Source: Desulfuromusa sp.
GTDB lineage: Bacteria > Desulfobacterota > Desulfuromonadia > Desulfuromonadales > Geopsychrobacteraceae
Reading direction: 5' to 3'
DNA: 6,353 bases
NCBI GenBank assembly: GCA_021157505.1
Contig: JAGGWI010000247.1
Location: 1 to 6,353 of the forward strand
Position numbers and translations under genes: made by a program. The notes below the pieces were generated by a model. That model was not told the origin of the DNA. It searched no databases and saw nothing but the letters and a program-made list of their open reading frames with translations. This document shows, in pieces, positions 1-6,309 of the stretch (position 1 is the stretch's first letter; every line of letters starts with the position of its first letter).

Positions 1-123
1 CTTATTGTTGCTCCAGTTTGTCAGGCTGAGTTGCTTCAGGTTGCAGAACTTACGGAAACCAGACGTGGTTCGGGAGGTTTTGGCCATACCGGGAAGAGTG
101 AATCATATAATGGAAGGACATGA
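1..123 (+). CDS. dut: dUTP diphosphatase (dUTPase), C-terminal fragment
   Basis: Frame 1 is open from the window edge to TGA at 121-123 and gives 40 residues starting LIVAPVCQAEL and containing RRGSGGFGHTG. This is the end of a trimeric dUTPase: the LIVAPV strand belongs to the region of conserved motif IV, and RGxGGFGxTG is motif V, the glycine-rich C-terminal arm that closes over the nucleotide in the neighbouring subunit's active site. The FGH variant also occurs in the E. coli enzyme, as I remember it. The enzyme hydrolyses dUTP to dUMP and pyrophosphate in the cytoplasm, keeping uracil out of DNA and feeding dTMP synthesis. The 5' part lies outside the window, so the start, the catalytic Asp and total length cannot be judged. 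The last five codons overlap the next gene. I am confident of the family despite the short length, because motif V is very characteristic. Confidence 0.85.
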   Translation, partial: LIVAPVCQAELLQVAELTETRRGSGGFGHTGKSESYNGRT

Positions 124-379
124 TCCAAAAGATTTACTTGATTTCCCCTGTCATTACCAATTTAAAGCACTTGGTCTAGCTGGTGACAGCTTCAGGGATG
201 GTATCGTTGCCGCAGCCGGAAAAATTGTACCTGTTCCGGAAGATGCGATTAAATGTTCTCCAAGCAGTAAGGGAACCTATCAATCTGTATCACTTCAGTT
301 GACATTAGATGACTATCAACAATTGACCGATATCTATGCAGCGATGCGACTGGTTGCTGGTTTGAAAATGTTATTTTAG
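110..379 (+). CDS. ybeD: YbeD-like DUF493 family protein
   Basis: This is an 89-residue protein, the usual length for the family (E. coli YbeD is about 87). It opens MEGHDPKDLLDFPCHYQFK, and the family signature is clear: an LLxFP segment, then PSSKGTYQSVS near residues 50-60, and a C-terminal VAGLKMLF ending similar to the VRMVL of YbeD. YbeD folds as a small ACT-like alpha/beta domain; its exact role is unsettled, so none is assigned. The ATG at 110 is preferred because GGGAAGAG lies upstream at 91-98 and homology begins just after it. The frame stays open further upstream, but that DNA encodes the dUTPase end in another frame, so residues before M36 of the longer reading are spurious. A GTG at 98 is a weaker alternative. 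The start overlaps dut by 14 bases, which suggests translational coupling in one transcript. Confidence 0.85.
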   Translation: MEGHDPKDLLDFPCHYQFKALGLAGDSFRDGIVAAAGKIVPVPEDAIKCSPSSKGTYQSVSLQLTLDDYQQLTDIYAAMRLVAGLKMLF

Positions 380-586
380 CTCTTGTTGATGGTTTTTTAA
401 AAACCATCAGGTTCGCACTGTCTATGAATGCTGTTCGGAAGGGCTATTACCTCTATTCTTGGTTTGACTTCTAACCTTTTATTGTCTAAATTGACTCGTA
501 TTAATGTTTTTCGAGTAAGAAAAGGCTTTGCCCGAAAAAACTTTAATCCGTGGCAGTTACTTATTCGTAATTTCTAAATATATTCA
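380..586. other. non-coding stretch between ybeD and the repeat element
   Basis: No open frame here has a ribosome binding site or recognisable protein. Apart from the hairpin at 387-409, I see an imperfect inverted repeat, attaatgtttttcg (500-513) against cgaaaaaactttaat (533-547), matching except for one mismatch and one extra base. It has no T-tract on its 3' side. An AT-rich run at 571-586 contains TATATT (579-584), a fair -10 box, but no acceptable -35 lies at the right distance (ttactt at 557-562 is the best). The ugd promoter may be in this stretch but cannot be fixed. I scanned every GG dinucleotide from 380 to 763 on the + strand for the GG-N10-GC spacing of sigma-54 promoters and found none. 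Confidence 0.4.
387..409 (+). terminator. hairpin after ybeD, possible terminator
   Basis: Seven bases after the ybeD stop there is a perfect inverted repeat, tgatggttttt (387-397) against aaaaaccatca (399-409). As RNA the stem would be TGATGGTT/AACCATCA around a small U/A loop. It is the right place for the end of the dut-ybeD transcript. It lacks a T-run on the 3' side (ggttcgcactg follows), so as an intrinsic terminator it is atypical. It may instead be a 3'-end stabilising hairpin. Confidence 0.45.
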
Positions 587-751
587 TAGCAGCCTGTCGG
601 GCAATCAATGAACAGGCTGCAAATTCGTCCATTTGGCCCATATTTCAGGTTCTTTTCGACTAATAGCTACGGCTATTACTCTCAAATGAGCCAAAATCTG
701 ATCTCAAATGGCCAAATTTTGCTTCAGTCCAGATAGCCCGACAGACTGCTA
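587..751. repeat. 165-bp MITE-like element with terminal inverted repeats
   Basis: The ends are tagcagcctgtcgggc (587-602) and gcccgacagactgcta (736-751), which are inverted copies matching at 15 of 16 bases. Both outermost dinucleotides are TA, compatible with the TA target duplication of IS630/Tc1-type elements. Inside are a second 9-bp perfect hairpin, gcagcctgt/acaggctgc (589-597 and 612-620), an 8-bp pairing atttggcc/ggccaaat (631-638 and 710-717), a perfect central hairpin taatagc-tacg-gctatta (661-678), and an imperfect direct repeat beginning ctcaaatg (681-697 and 703-719). There is no transposase frame, so if mobile it would be non-autonomous. Nested symmetry at this density is unlikely by chance, but whether it is multicopy cannot be seen from one window. 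It could instead be a dedicated structured leader of ugd. Confidence 0.65.
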
Positions 752-755
752 GGAG
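751..755 (+). promoter_or_regulatory. ribosome binding site of ugd
   Basis: AGGAG stands eight bases before the ugd ATG and is a strong Shine-Dalgarno. Its first base is also the last base of the right terminal repeat of the 587-751 element, so pairing of the two terminal repeats in RNA would place a 16-bp stem directly against it. Confidence 0.8.
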
Positions 756-763
756 AAAATTCA

Positions 764-2101
764 ATGAACCTGACAATTATCGGAACCGGTTACGTTGGTC
801 TGGTCAGTGGCACCTGCTTTGCTGAAATGGGAAACCAGGTCAGCTGTGTCGATATTGATCAAACTAAAATCGATGACTTGAAAAACGGTAAACTCCCAAT
901 TTATGAACCCGGTTTGGAAGCCATTGTCCAGCGTAACTACGCCGCAGGACGTTTACATTTTACCAGCGCTCTTGCTGAGGCAATGGAAACATCTCAAGTT
1001 TACTTTATTGCTGTTGGAACCCCACCAGGGGAAGATGGTTCTGCTGATTTGAAATATGTTCTAGCAGTTGCACAAGAAATCGGGCGCTTGATGACAAGCT
1101 ATGCCGTCATTATTAATAAGTCTACAGTGCCTGTCGGGACTGCTGATTTAGTAACTGCGGCAATTCAAAAAGAACTGGATCAGCGAAATCTTCAGATTGA
1201 TTTTGATGTTGTCAGTAATCCGGAATTTTTAAAAGAGGGTGCAGCCATTGAAGATTTTATGAAGCCGGATCGAATCATTATCGGGACAGAGAGCGATCGG
1301 GCCAAAGATGTGCTGCGGCAACTCTATGCACCGTTTAACCGAAACCATGAACGAACCATTTTTATGGGTGTCCGTGATGCTGAAATGACAAAATATGCAG
1401 CTAACTCGATGTTGGCGACCAAAATATCATTTATTAATGAAATTTCTAACCTCTGTGAGTTGATGGATGTTGATGTTGAAAATGTCCGTAGAGGGATTGG
1501 CTCCGACGGTCGAATCGGTTTCTCTTTTATCTATCCTGGCTGTGGTTACGGTGGTTCCTGTTTCCCAAAGGACGTCCAGGCACTTATCCGGATGGCTCAG
1601 GATGCTGATTTTAATCCAGAGGTTCTGCTTGCGGTGGAGAGCCGCAACTGGCAACAAAAACACTGGTTTTTTCGACATCTTACGTCACGTTTCGGCAGTG
1701 ATTTGTCGGGCTACTCCTTTGGTGTATGGGGTTTATCCTTTAAGCCGGGTACCGACGACATGCGTGAAGCCCCAGCCAAAACATTGTTGGCTGATCTGAT
1801 CTCAGCAGGGGCAAAAGCATTGATTTATGACCCTGTTGCAATGGCAGTAGCAGAGAAAGAACTACCAGCCGAATGGTTTGAATCTGGATCGATTAAATTT
1901 GTTTCGAATCAGTATGAGGCCTTACAGGGAGTTGATGCGCTGTTGCTGGTCACCGAATGGAAGCCTTTCCGCAACCCTGATCTGGAGGCGATGCGACGTT
2001 CAATGGCTCAGAAAATTATTTTTGATGGTCGTAACCAATATGAACCTGACTATATCCGCGGTGAAGGTTTTGAATATTTTGGTGTCGGGCGAATACTCTA
2101 A
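764..2101 (+). CDS. ugd: UDP-glucose 6-dehydrogenase
   Basis: The 445-residue protein is full length for the UDP-glucose/GDP-mannose dehydrogenase family. It oxidises UDP-glucose twice with NAD+ to UDP-glucuronate in the cytoplasm, a precursor for exopolysaccharide, capsule or lipid A sugars. Seen in order: the N-terminal Rossmann motif GTGYVGLVSG (residues 7-16) with an acidic strand end (VDID); STVPVG; EFLKEG with Lys157; the helix AEMTKYAANS with Lys210; GYGGSCFPKD with the catalytic Cys266; and KPGTDDMREAP with Asp331 in the C-terminal UDP-binding domain. All expected active-site residues are present. The ATG at 764 has AGGAG eight bases upstream. prsK begins 18 bases after the stop, so the two are probably co-transcribed. 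The leader is the inverted-repeat element at 587-751. A GDP-mannose or UDP-N-acetylmannosamine dehydrogenase is less likely, given the length and the overall Ugd-like sequence. Confidence 0.95.
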   Translation: MNLTIIGTGYVGLVSGTCFAEMGNQVSCVDIDQTKIDDLKNGKLPIYEPGLEAIVQRNYAAGRLHFTSALAEAMETSQVYFIAVGTPPGEDGSADLKYVLAVAQEIGRLMTSYAVIINKSTVPVGTADLVTAAIQKELDQRNLQIDFDVVSNPEFLKEGAAIEDFMKPDRIIIGTESDRAKDVLRQLYAPFNRNHERTIFMGVRDAEMTKYAANSMLATKISFINEISNLCELMDVDVENVRRGIGSDGRIGFSFIYPGCGYGGSCFPKDVQALIRMAQDADFNPEVLLAVESRNWQQKHWFFRHLTSRFGSDLSGYSFGVWGLSFKPGTDDMREAPAKTLLADLISAGAKALIYDPVAMAVAEKELPAEWFESGSIKFVSNQYEALQGVDALLLVTEWKPFRNPDLEAMRRSMAQKIIFDGRNQYEPDYIRGEGFEYFGVGRIL

Positions 2102-2119
2102 CGGTACGGTTGAAAATTG

Positions 2120-4177
2120 ATGCTGACTCAAAGCCTCCTCTGGTCAAATATCATTTTATGCCCTGTCGCAGGGTTTTTTCTGCTGTTGCGCCGTTCTTAC
2201 GGCGTCTCAAACTTTTTATTCATCTCGTCACTGTTTTTCATCGCCGGTCTCTCATTTGTCAATCTTCGCACTCTTCAATACCCTGCACAGCTGTTTTCAT
2301 GGCAGGGCTACGGTCTGTTTTTAGAAGTTATTACTGTTCTCTGTTGTTATTTTTATACCAAGACCGCTTTCCGGGATAATTCAGAGATATATAAAGGGTT
2401 TGGTTTCTGGGTATCACTGACTGTTGCCATCTCTTTAGTCATCTTTGTTATTGCAAATCCCCTGACTAATTTAATTTTCTCACCGGACTTTCCAGATGAA
2501 CACATCATCTTTCTGACAAATTCAGGTTTTTTTGTTTATCTCCTGTTGATGGTTTTTCTGGTTTTTGGCCTGGTTCAATTGGAGAGAACTTTGGCTGGAC
2601 TACATCAGGTTCAGCGCTGGAATATTAAGCTGTTGGTGTTGGGAAGTGGTCTGTTGCTGGCCTCTTTTGCTCTCTATTTCAGTCACAGTTTACTCTATCG
2701 TTCAATTGATATGAACTATCTGGGAGTCCGCTCAGTTGCTGTGTTTGTTGCAGTTCTGATCTTTTGTTATGCACATATGTTTCGCGACATAAAAGCCAAA
2801 TTGTCACTGTCTCGCGGTATTGCTCACCGCTCCTTTGTCTTGTTACTGGTTGGTGGCTATCTCATTTTATTGGGGGGACTTGGTGAAGGGTTGCGTTACC
2901 TCAATCTTTCAACTGCTAAACCGGTATTTTATGTTTTAATCCTGATCAGTTTTCTTGCTCTTGCGGTGGTTTTTCTTTCGGAGAAGTTACGGCGTAGATT
3001 GATAGTGACTCTGCATAAGAATTTCTATCAAAGTAAATATGATTATAAGGAACAGTGGCAAAATTTTGCCAGTCGGGTAACAGCAGCGTCCACACTGACT
3101 GAAATTCAAACCTCTATTCTCGATCTGTTCTGCGAGCCATTGGCCTGTCAGGGGGGCGCTTTTTATCTCTATGATTTTGAATCTTCCAGTTATGTCCATA
3201 CGGTTTCCTTTAACTTCAGGCGTGATTGGCGTCCGTTCTCTGATGCCGATCCGCTTATCACCAATCTTAAGCAAAAGGATTGGATTATTAATCTCAAAGA
3301 GAGCCATCCTGAATTGCATGGTTCATTAATTGAGTCATTTGATGATGTCAGCCCCTTTTTGGTTGTTCCACTGTTTTTTGACGAGGAGCTTGCCGGCTTC
3401 ATTGTCATGGGTGAACAGATCAATATTACTGAGAAATTATCCTATGAAGACTATGACTTGTTACGCATGTTGTCGAATCAAGCAATTGCAACAGTGCAGG
3501 AGTTACGCCTCTCGGATCAATTGTCTACGGCTAGAGAGCTAGCGGCGATTGGTAAGGTTTCAACGTTTGTCCTCCATGATCTCAAAAATCAGGTATCAGG
3601 TTTATCATTGATGCTGGACAACGCCCGTGATTATATTGACGATCCCGATTTTCAACAGGATATGTTAGAGACAGTCGGTAGTACGGTGGAGAATATGAAA
3701 GGTTTAATCTCTCGCTTGAAAAATATTAGAGAAAAACCAGAACTGGTGATTTCTTCAGTTCCGTTGGACAAAATTATTGAAGATGCTCTGGAAACTGCTG
3801 GTTCAAATATTGAGGTTAACGGAACACCGGTTCAAGTTGCGGTGGATGAGGAAGAGATTTATAAGGTTATATTGAACTTGTTGGTCAATGCGGTTGAAGC
3901 GACAGAGAAAGATCTGGCAGTGTTGATTAAATATGGACAACAGGATGATTTCGCCTGTCTTGAGGTGAGTGATTCAGGGTGTGGAATGACCGAAGATTTT
4001 ATAGATAATAAATTATTTAAACCCTTTGAGACGACCAAAAAGCACGGCTTTGGGATTGGTCTCTATCAATGTAAGCAAATTATTGAATCTCATGGCGGAA
4101 AAATAGAAGTTGCAAGTGAGTATGGAGTGGGGACAACTTTTACACTGTTTTTGCCGTTAGCAGTGGAACCTCAATAG
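2120..4177 (+). CDS. prsK: PEP-CTERM system sensor histidine kinase PrsK
   Basis: This is a 685-residue membrane kinase. Residues 1 to about 290 form roughly nine hydrophobic segments. A GAF-like cytoplasmic domain follows (about 315-465, containing LVVPLFFDEELAGFIVMG). Then come the phosphoacceptor box HDLKNQVSGL with His486 and a GHKL ATPase: N-box NLLVNAVEA (Asn586, Asn590), G1 DSGCGM (618-623), F-box around Phe636, and G2 GFGIGL (643-648). All kinase boxes are intact. The order of many membrane helices, GAF and an HDLKN-type kinase matches the PrsK family (TIGR02916, from memory), whose partner PrsR follows 38 bases later. It should autophosphorylate on His486 and pass phosphate to Asp51 of PrsR; the signal is unknown. 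The ATG at 2120 is chosen over the TTG immediately before it. Neither has a convincing Shine-Dalgarno, so coupling to ugd translation is likely. No PAS domain or fused receiver is seen. Confidence 0.92.
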   Translation: MLTQSLLWSNIILCPVAGFFLLLRRSYGVSNFLFISSLFFIAGLSFVNLRTLQYPAQLFSWQGYGLFLEVITVLCCYFYTKTAFRDNSEIYKGFGFWVSLTVAISLVIFVIANPLTNLIFSPDFPDEHIIFLTNSGFFVYLLLMVFLVFGLVQLERTLAGLHQVQRWNIKLLVLGSGLLLASFALYFSHSLLYRSIDMNYLGVRSVAVFVAVLIFCYAHMFRDIKAKLSLSRGIAHRSFVLLLVGGYLILLGGLGEGLRYLNLSTAKPVFYVLILISFLALAVVFLSEKLRRRLIVTLHKNFYQSKYDYKEQWQNFASRVTAASTLTEIQTSILDLFCEPLACQGGAFYLYDFESSSYVHTVSFNFRRDWRPFSDADPLITNLKQKDWIINLKESHPELHGSLIESFDDVSPFLVVPLFFDEELAGFIVMGEQINITEKLSYEDYDLLRMLSNQAIATVQELRLSDQLSTARELAAIGKVSTFVLHDLKNQVSGLSLMLDNARDYIDDPDFQQDMLETVGSTVENMKGLISRLKNIREKPELVISSVPLDKIIEDALETAGSNIEVNGTPVQVAVDEEEIYKVILNLLVNAVEATEKDLAVLIKYGQQDDFACLEVSDSGCGMTEDFIDNKLFKPFETTKKHGFGIGLYQCKQIIESHGGKIEVASEYGVGTTFTLFLPLAVEPQ
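2161..2179 (+). terminator. terminator-like hairpin plus T6 inside the start of prsK
   Basis: ccctg (2161-2165), loop tcg, caggg (2169-2173) is followed at once by tttttt (2174-2179). A G-U pair from 2160 and 2174 could extend the stem. This has the form of a short intrinsic terminator, 41 bases after the prsK ATG and 60 after the ugd stop. It also encodes the ordinary membrane residues Cys-Pro-Val-Ala-Gly-Phe-Phe, so chance is possible; a 5-bp stem is at the lower limit. If active, it would attenuate prsK-prsR relative to ugd when prsK is poorly translated. Confidence 0.3.
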
Positions 4178-4202
4178 AGCTTATTCGATTATAGAAAAAT
4201 AT

Positions 4203-4208
4203 GGGGAG
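4203..4208 (+). promoter_or_regulatory. ribosome binding site that decides the prsR start
   Basis: GGGGAG is followed seven bases later by TTG (4216). This Shine-Dalgarno overlaps the upstream ATG at 4201-4203 and so cannot serve it. The bases before that ATG (ttatagaaaaat) hold no Shine-Dalgarno. The site therefore supports TTG 4216 as the start. Confidence 0.65.
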
Positions 4209-4215
4209 TTTGAAT

Positions 4216-5640
4216 TTGAAAAAACTACTGATTGTTGATGATAGTCGTGAAATAAGGAAACAACTGAAATGGGGATTGGGAAAAGAGTATCAGATTCTCC
4301 TGGCAGAGTCTGTTGATGAGGCAATCAAGTTATTTTCACAGCATACTCCAGATGTTGTTACTTTAGATCTCGGGCTACCTCCGGATATTGATGGGGCCTC
4401 AGAGGGGCTACGTTGTTTACAGATTCTCTTACAAAAGCAACCAGCCACCAAGGTGATTGTTTTATCCGGGAATGAAGATCGCGCTAACGCACTGGCTGCC
4501 GTCAATATGGGTGCTTACGATTATTACCACAAGCCCATTGACCTGGATGAACTGAAAATTATCCTCTCTCGGGCATTTAAACTTGCTGAACTTGAAAAGG
4601 AGAACCGTCGGTTACAGATTGCTGCCGATCAAGACAAGAAAAACGGCTATAGTGGAATTTTCGGTCAATGTCCGCAGATGCAACAAGTTTTTGCGATGAT
4701 TAAAAAGGTCGCTTCTATTGATGTTCCGATTTTGATTCTTGGTGAGAGCGGGACCGGTAAAGAAGTTGTTGCCAGAGCAATCCACGAGCGAGGTATCAGA
4801 AAAGAAGGTAATGTCGTTGCGATAAACTGTGGCGCAATTCCAGAAAGCCTCCTTGAAAGTGAGCTGTTCGGACATGAAAAAGGGGCCTTTACTGGAGCAC
4901 AAAATCGAGTTCAGGGTAAAGTTGAATATGCAGCAGGGGGAACTCTTTTTCTTGATGAGATAGGGGAGATGGCACCTCTTCTACAGGTTAAGTTGCTACG
5001 TTTTTTGCAAGAGAAAATTATTCAGCGGGTTGGTGGGCGTGAAGATATCCACGTTGATACACGGATTGTTGCTGCGACGAATATTGATATTCATGAATCG
5101 ATAAAAAATGGAAAATTTAGAGAGGATCTTTACTACCGGATTGGTGTGATTACCATTGAGTTGCCACCGTTGCGTGAGCGCGGCGAGGATATCGAGATTC
5201 TGGCTAATATTTTCTTACGCCGTTTTGGTCAGGAATTTGGTCAAAAAGTCAAAGGTTTCAGTACCACAGCGTATAGCTGGTTGAGAAAATATGAGTGGCC
5301 GGGAAATGTTCGTGAGCTGGAAAATAAAATCAAGCGTGCCGTTGTTATGGCTGAGAGTCCGATTGTTAACGCCTGTGACCTTGGTTTCGAAGATAAATTG
5401 GAAACTTGTGATGATGAGAATTCTCCAGAAACTGATAATCTTCAGGTAGCACCAGCTGCCGGTGAATTCATCTTTGCCGGAATGACCCTTAAAGATGCCA
5501 AATTTCAGGTCGAAAATGTTTTGTTACAGCAAGCCATTGAAAAATCAGAAGGCAATGTTCTTAAGGCTGCTGAGGAGTTGGATGTCAGTCGCCCAACCCT
5601 TTATGATCTATTGAAGAAGCATGGATTACATCAACTCTGA
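4216..5640 (+). CDS. prsR: PEP-CTERM-box response regulator PrsR, sigma-54-dependent activator
   Basis: From TTG 4216 the protein is 474 residues and opens MKKLLIVDDSREIRKQLKW. Receiver domain: acidic pair Asp8-Asp9, phosphoacceptor Asp51 (TLDLGLPP), Ser84 (VLSGNED) and Lys106-Pro107. The stretch LPPDIDGASEGL is typical of PrsR (TIGR02915, from memory). AAA+ domain: Walker A GESGTGKE (176-183), GAFTGA sigma-54 contact loop (223-228), Walker B LFLDEIGEM (Asp247-Glu248), and REDLYYR (302-308) with its arginines. A Fis-type helix-turn-helix forms the last 40 or so residues (NVLKAAEELDVSRPTLYDLL). It should be phosphorylated by PrsK and open sigma-54 promoters of exopolysaccharide and PEP-CTERM genes. 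Every key motif is intact. An alternative ATG at 4201 would add five residues (MGSLN) but has no ribosome binding site, and the family's usual MKKLLIVDD opening also favours 4216. Confidence 0.93.
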   Translation: MKKLLIVDDSREIRKQLKWGLGKEYQILLAESVDEAIKLFSQHTPDVVTLDLGLPPDIDGASEGLRCLQILLQKQPATKVIVLSGNEDRANALAAVNMGAYDYYHKPIDLDELKIILSRAFKLAELEKENRRLQIAADQDKKNGYSGIFGQCPQMQQVFAMIKKVASIDVPILILGESGTGKEVVARAIHERGIRKEGNVVAINCGAIPESLLESELFGHEKGAFTGAQNRVQGKVEYAAGGTLFLDEIGEMAPLLQVKLLRFLQEKIIQRVGGREDIHVDTRIVAATNIDIHESIKNGKFREDLYYRIGVITIELPPLRERGEDIEILANIFLRRFGQEFGQKVKGFSTTAYSWLRKYEWPGNVRELENKIKRAVVMAESPIVNACDLGFEDKLETCDDENSPETDNLQVAPAAGEFIFAGMTLKDAKFQVENVLLQQAIEKSEGNVLKAAEELDVSRPTLYDLLKKHGLHQL

Positions 5641-5644
5641 TGAT

Positions 5645-5674
5645 TTGTCAGAATTTATTCAGGTTAAATACAAA
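5645..5674 (+). promoter_or_regulatory. candidate sigma-70 promoter before the yciO-like gene
   Basis: TTGTCA (5645-5650, five of six consensus bases) is followed after 18 bases by TACAAA (5669-5674, four of six). Transcription would start near 5681, about 20 bases before the GTG. It fits separate expression of this gene from the ugd-prsK-prsR group, but the -10 is only moderate and the region is AT-rich, so chance is possible. Confidence 0.35.
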
Positions 5675-5690
5675 ATAACGATATTTAAGT

Positions 5691-5695
5691 GGGAG
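5691..5695 (+). promoter_or_regulatory. ribosome binding site for GTG start at 5702
   Basis: GGGAG lies six bases before GTG 5702-5704. It supports the GTG start, which also aligns with the N-terminus of E. coli YciO (the segment xxxIxPDNPQxRLI). Confidence 0.6.
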
Positions 5696-5701
5696 TAGAC
5701 A

Positions 5702-6309
5702 GTGTTTTTAACTATAAATCCAGACAACCCCCAGCCACGTTTGATTAAGCAGGTCGTTGAATGTCTTGAACGGGGTGGCGTGATTATCTACCCGACCGAT
5801 ACAACTTACGGGATTGGCTGCGATATTTTCAACCGTAAGGCAATCAAACAGATATTTCAGATCAAACAGCGGGATCAACGCAAGCCTTTCTCTTTTATCT
5901 GTAATGATCTGGCAGAAATTTCCCATTATGCGCAGGTGAGTAACTTTGCTTTCAAAATCATGAAACGACACCTTCCCGGAGCCTACACCTTTGTTCTTGA
6001 TGCCACGAAAATCGTCCCCGATTCTCTCAGCACCAAGCAGAAAACTGTTGGTGTGCGAATGCCGGAGAATGAAATTTGTCGTGCCATCGTCAAGGAACTT
6101 GGACGTCCCCTGTTACGACCAGTGCCAATACTTCGGGGGAGGATACCCCTCAGGATCCCAGGGATATCGAGGATCGGATGGGATATCTGGTTGATTTTGT
6201 TGTTGATGGTGGGATTTCCATGGGTGAAGCATCATCTGTGATCAGTCTGTTGAATGACCAGATCGAAATTATCCGGCAGGGGAGTGGAGATACTTCGTGG
6301 ATTGAGTAG
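5702..6309 (+). pseudogene. yciO: YciO-type YrdC/Sua5-domain protein, broken by a one-base frameshift
   Basis: The first part (5702 to about 6112, GTG start) reads as a YciO-like YrdC domain: INPDNPQPRLIKQ, YPTDTTYGIGCD (residues 30-41), the KQR motif (Lys55, Arg57) with Lys61-Pro62, PGAYTFVL and VGVRMPEN. After ELGRPLL the frame goes wrong and ends at TGA 6239-6241 with an unrelated 41-residue tail. The expected continuation, TTSANTSGEDTPQDP to DTSWIE, is in frame 1 and ends at TAG 6307-6309. One base is missing between 6107 and 6117, possibly in the CCCC run 6107-6110. Repaired, the protein is about 202 residues, close to E. coli YciO (206). YrdC/Sua5 proteins make threonylcarbamoyl-AMP for tRNA t6A; YciO is a paralogue with an unclear role. 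The lost segment carries the SxN pair of the nucleotide site, so the unrepaired product should be inactive. Confidence 0.85.

Noticed and set aside
551..566. tggcagttacttattc as a -24/-12 promoter
   Set aside because: It has a good -24-like TGGCA, but there is no GC at the -12 position.
709..724. Sigma-54-like sequence TGGCCAAATTTTGCT in the repeat element, about 40 bases before the ugd start
   Set aside because: The conserved GG (710-711) and GC (721-722) are separated by nine bases rather than ten. Sigma-54 promoters are strict about this spacing, so it is not called, although PrsR nearby makes it tempting. Part of it is also explained by the element's own inverted repeat.
380..763. Cyclic-di-GMP or other riboswitch, or CRISPR array, in the large gap
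   Set aside because: I see none of the conserved core motifs of a GEMM-type riboswitch and no regularly spaced direct repeats. The structure present is inverted-repeat type.
1427..1678. Reverse-strand open frame inside ugd, and similar antisense or off-frame frames inside prsK, prsR and yciO (for example 2987-3319, 4612-4902, 5708-5971)
   Set aside because: They lie wholly within strongly supported genes on the other strand or frame, lack recognisable domains, and show no independent ribosome binding sites that I can see.
2189..2204. cgccgttcttacggcg hairpin inside prsK
   Set aside because: A perfect 5-bp stem, but it lies within coding sequence with no T-run after it, so there is no reason to give it a role.
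5635..5651. tctga...tcaga inverted repeat at the end of prsR as a terminator
   Set aside because: The stem is only five AT-rich pairs and no T-tract follows. It is not distinguishable from chance.
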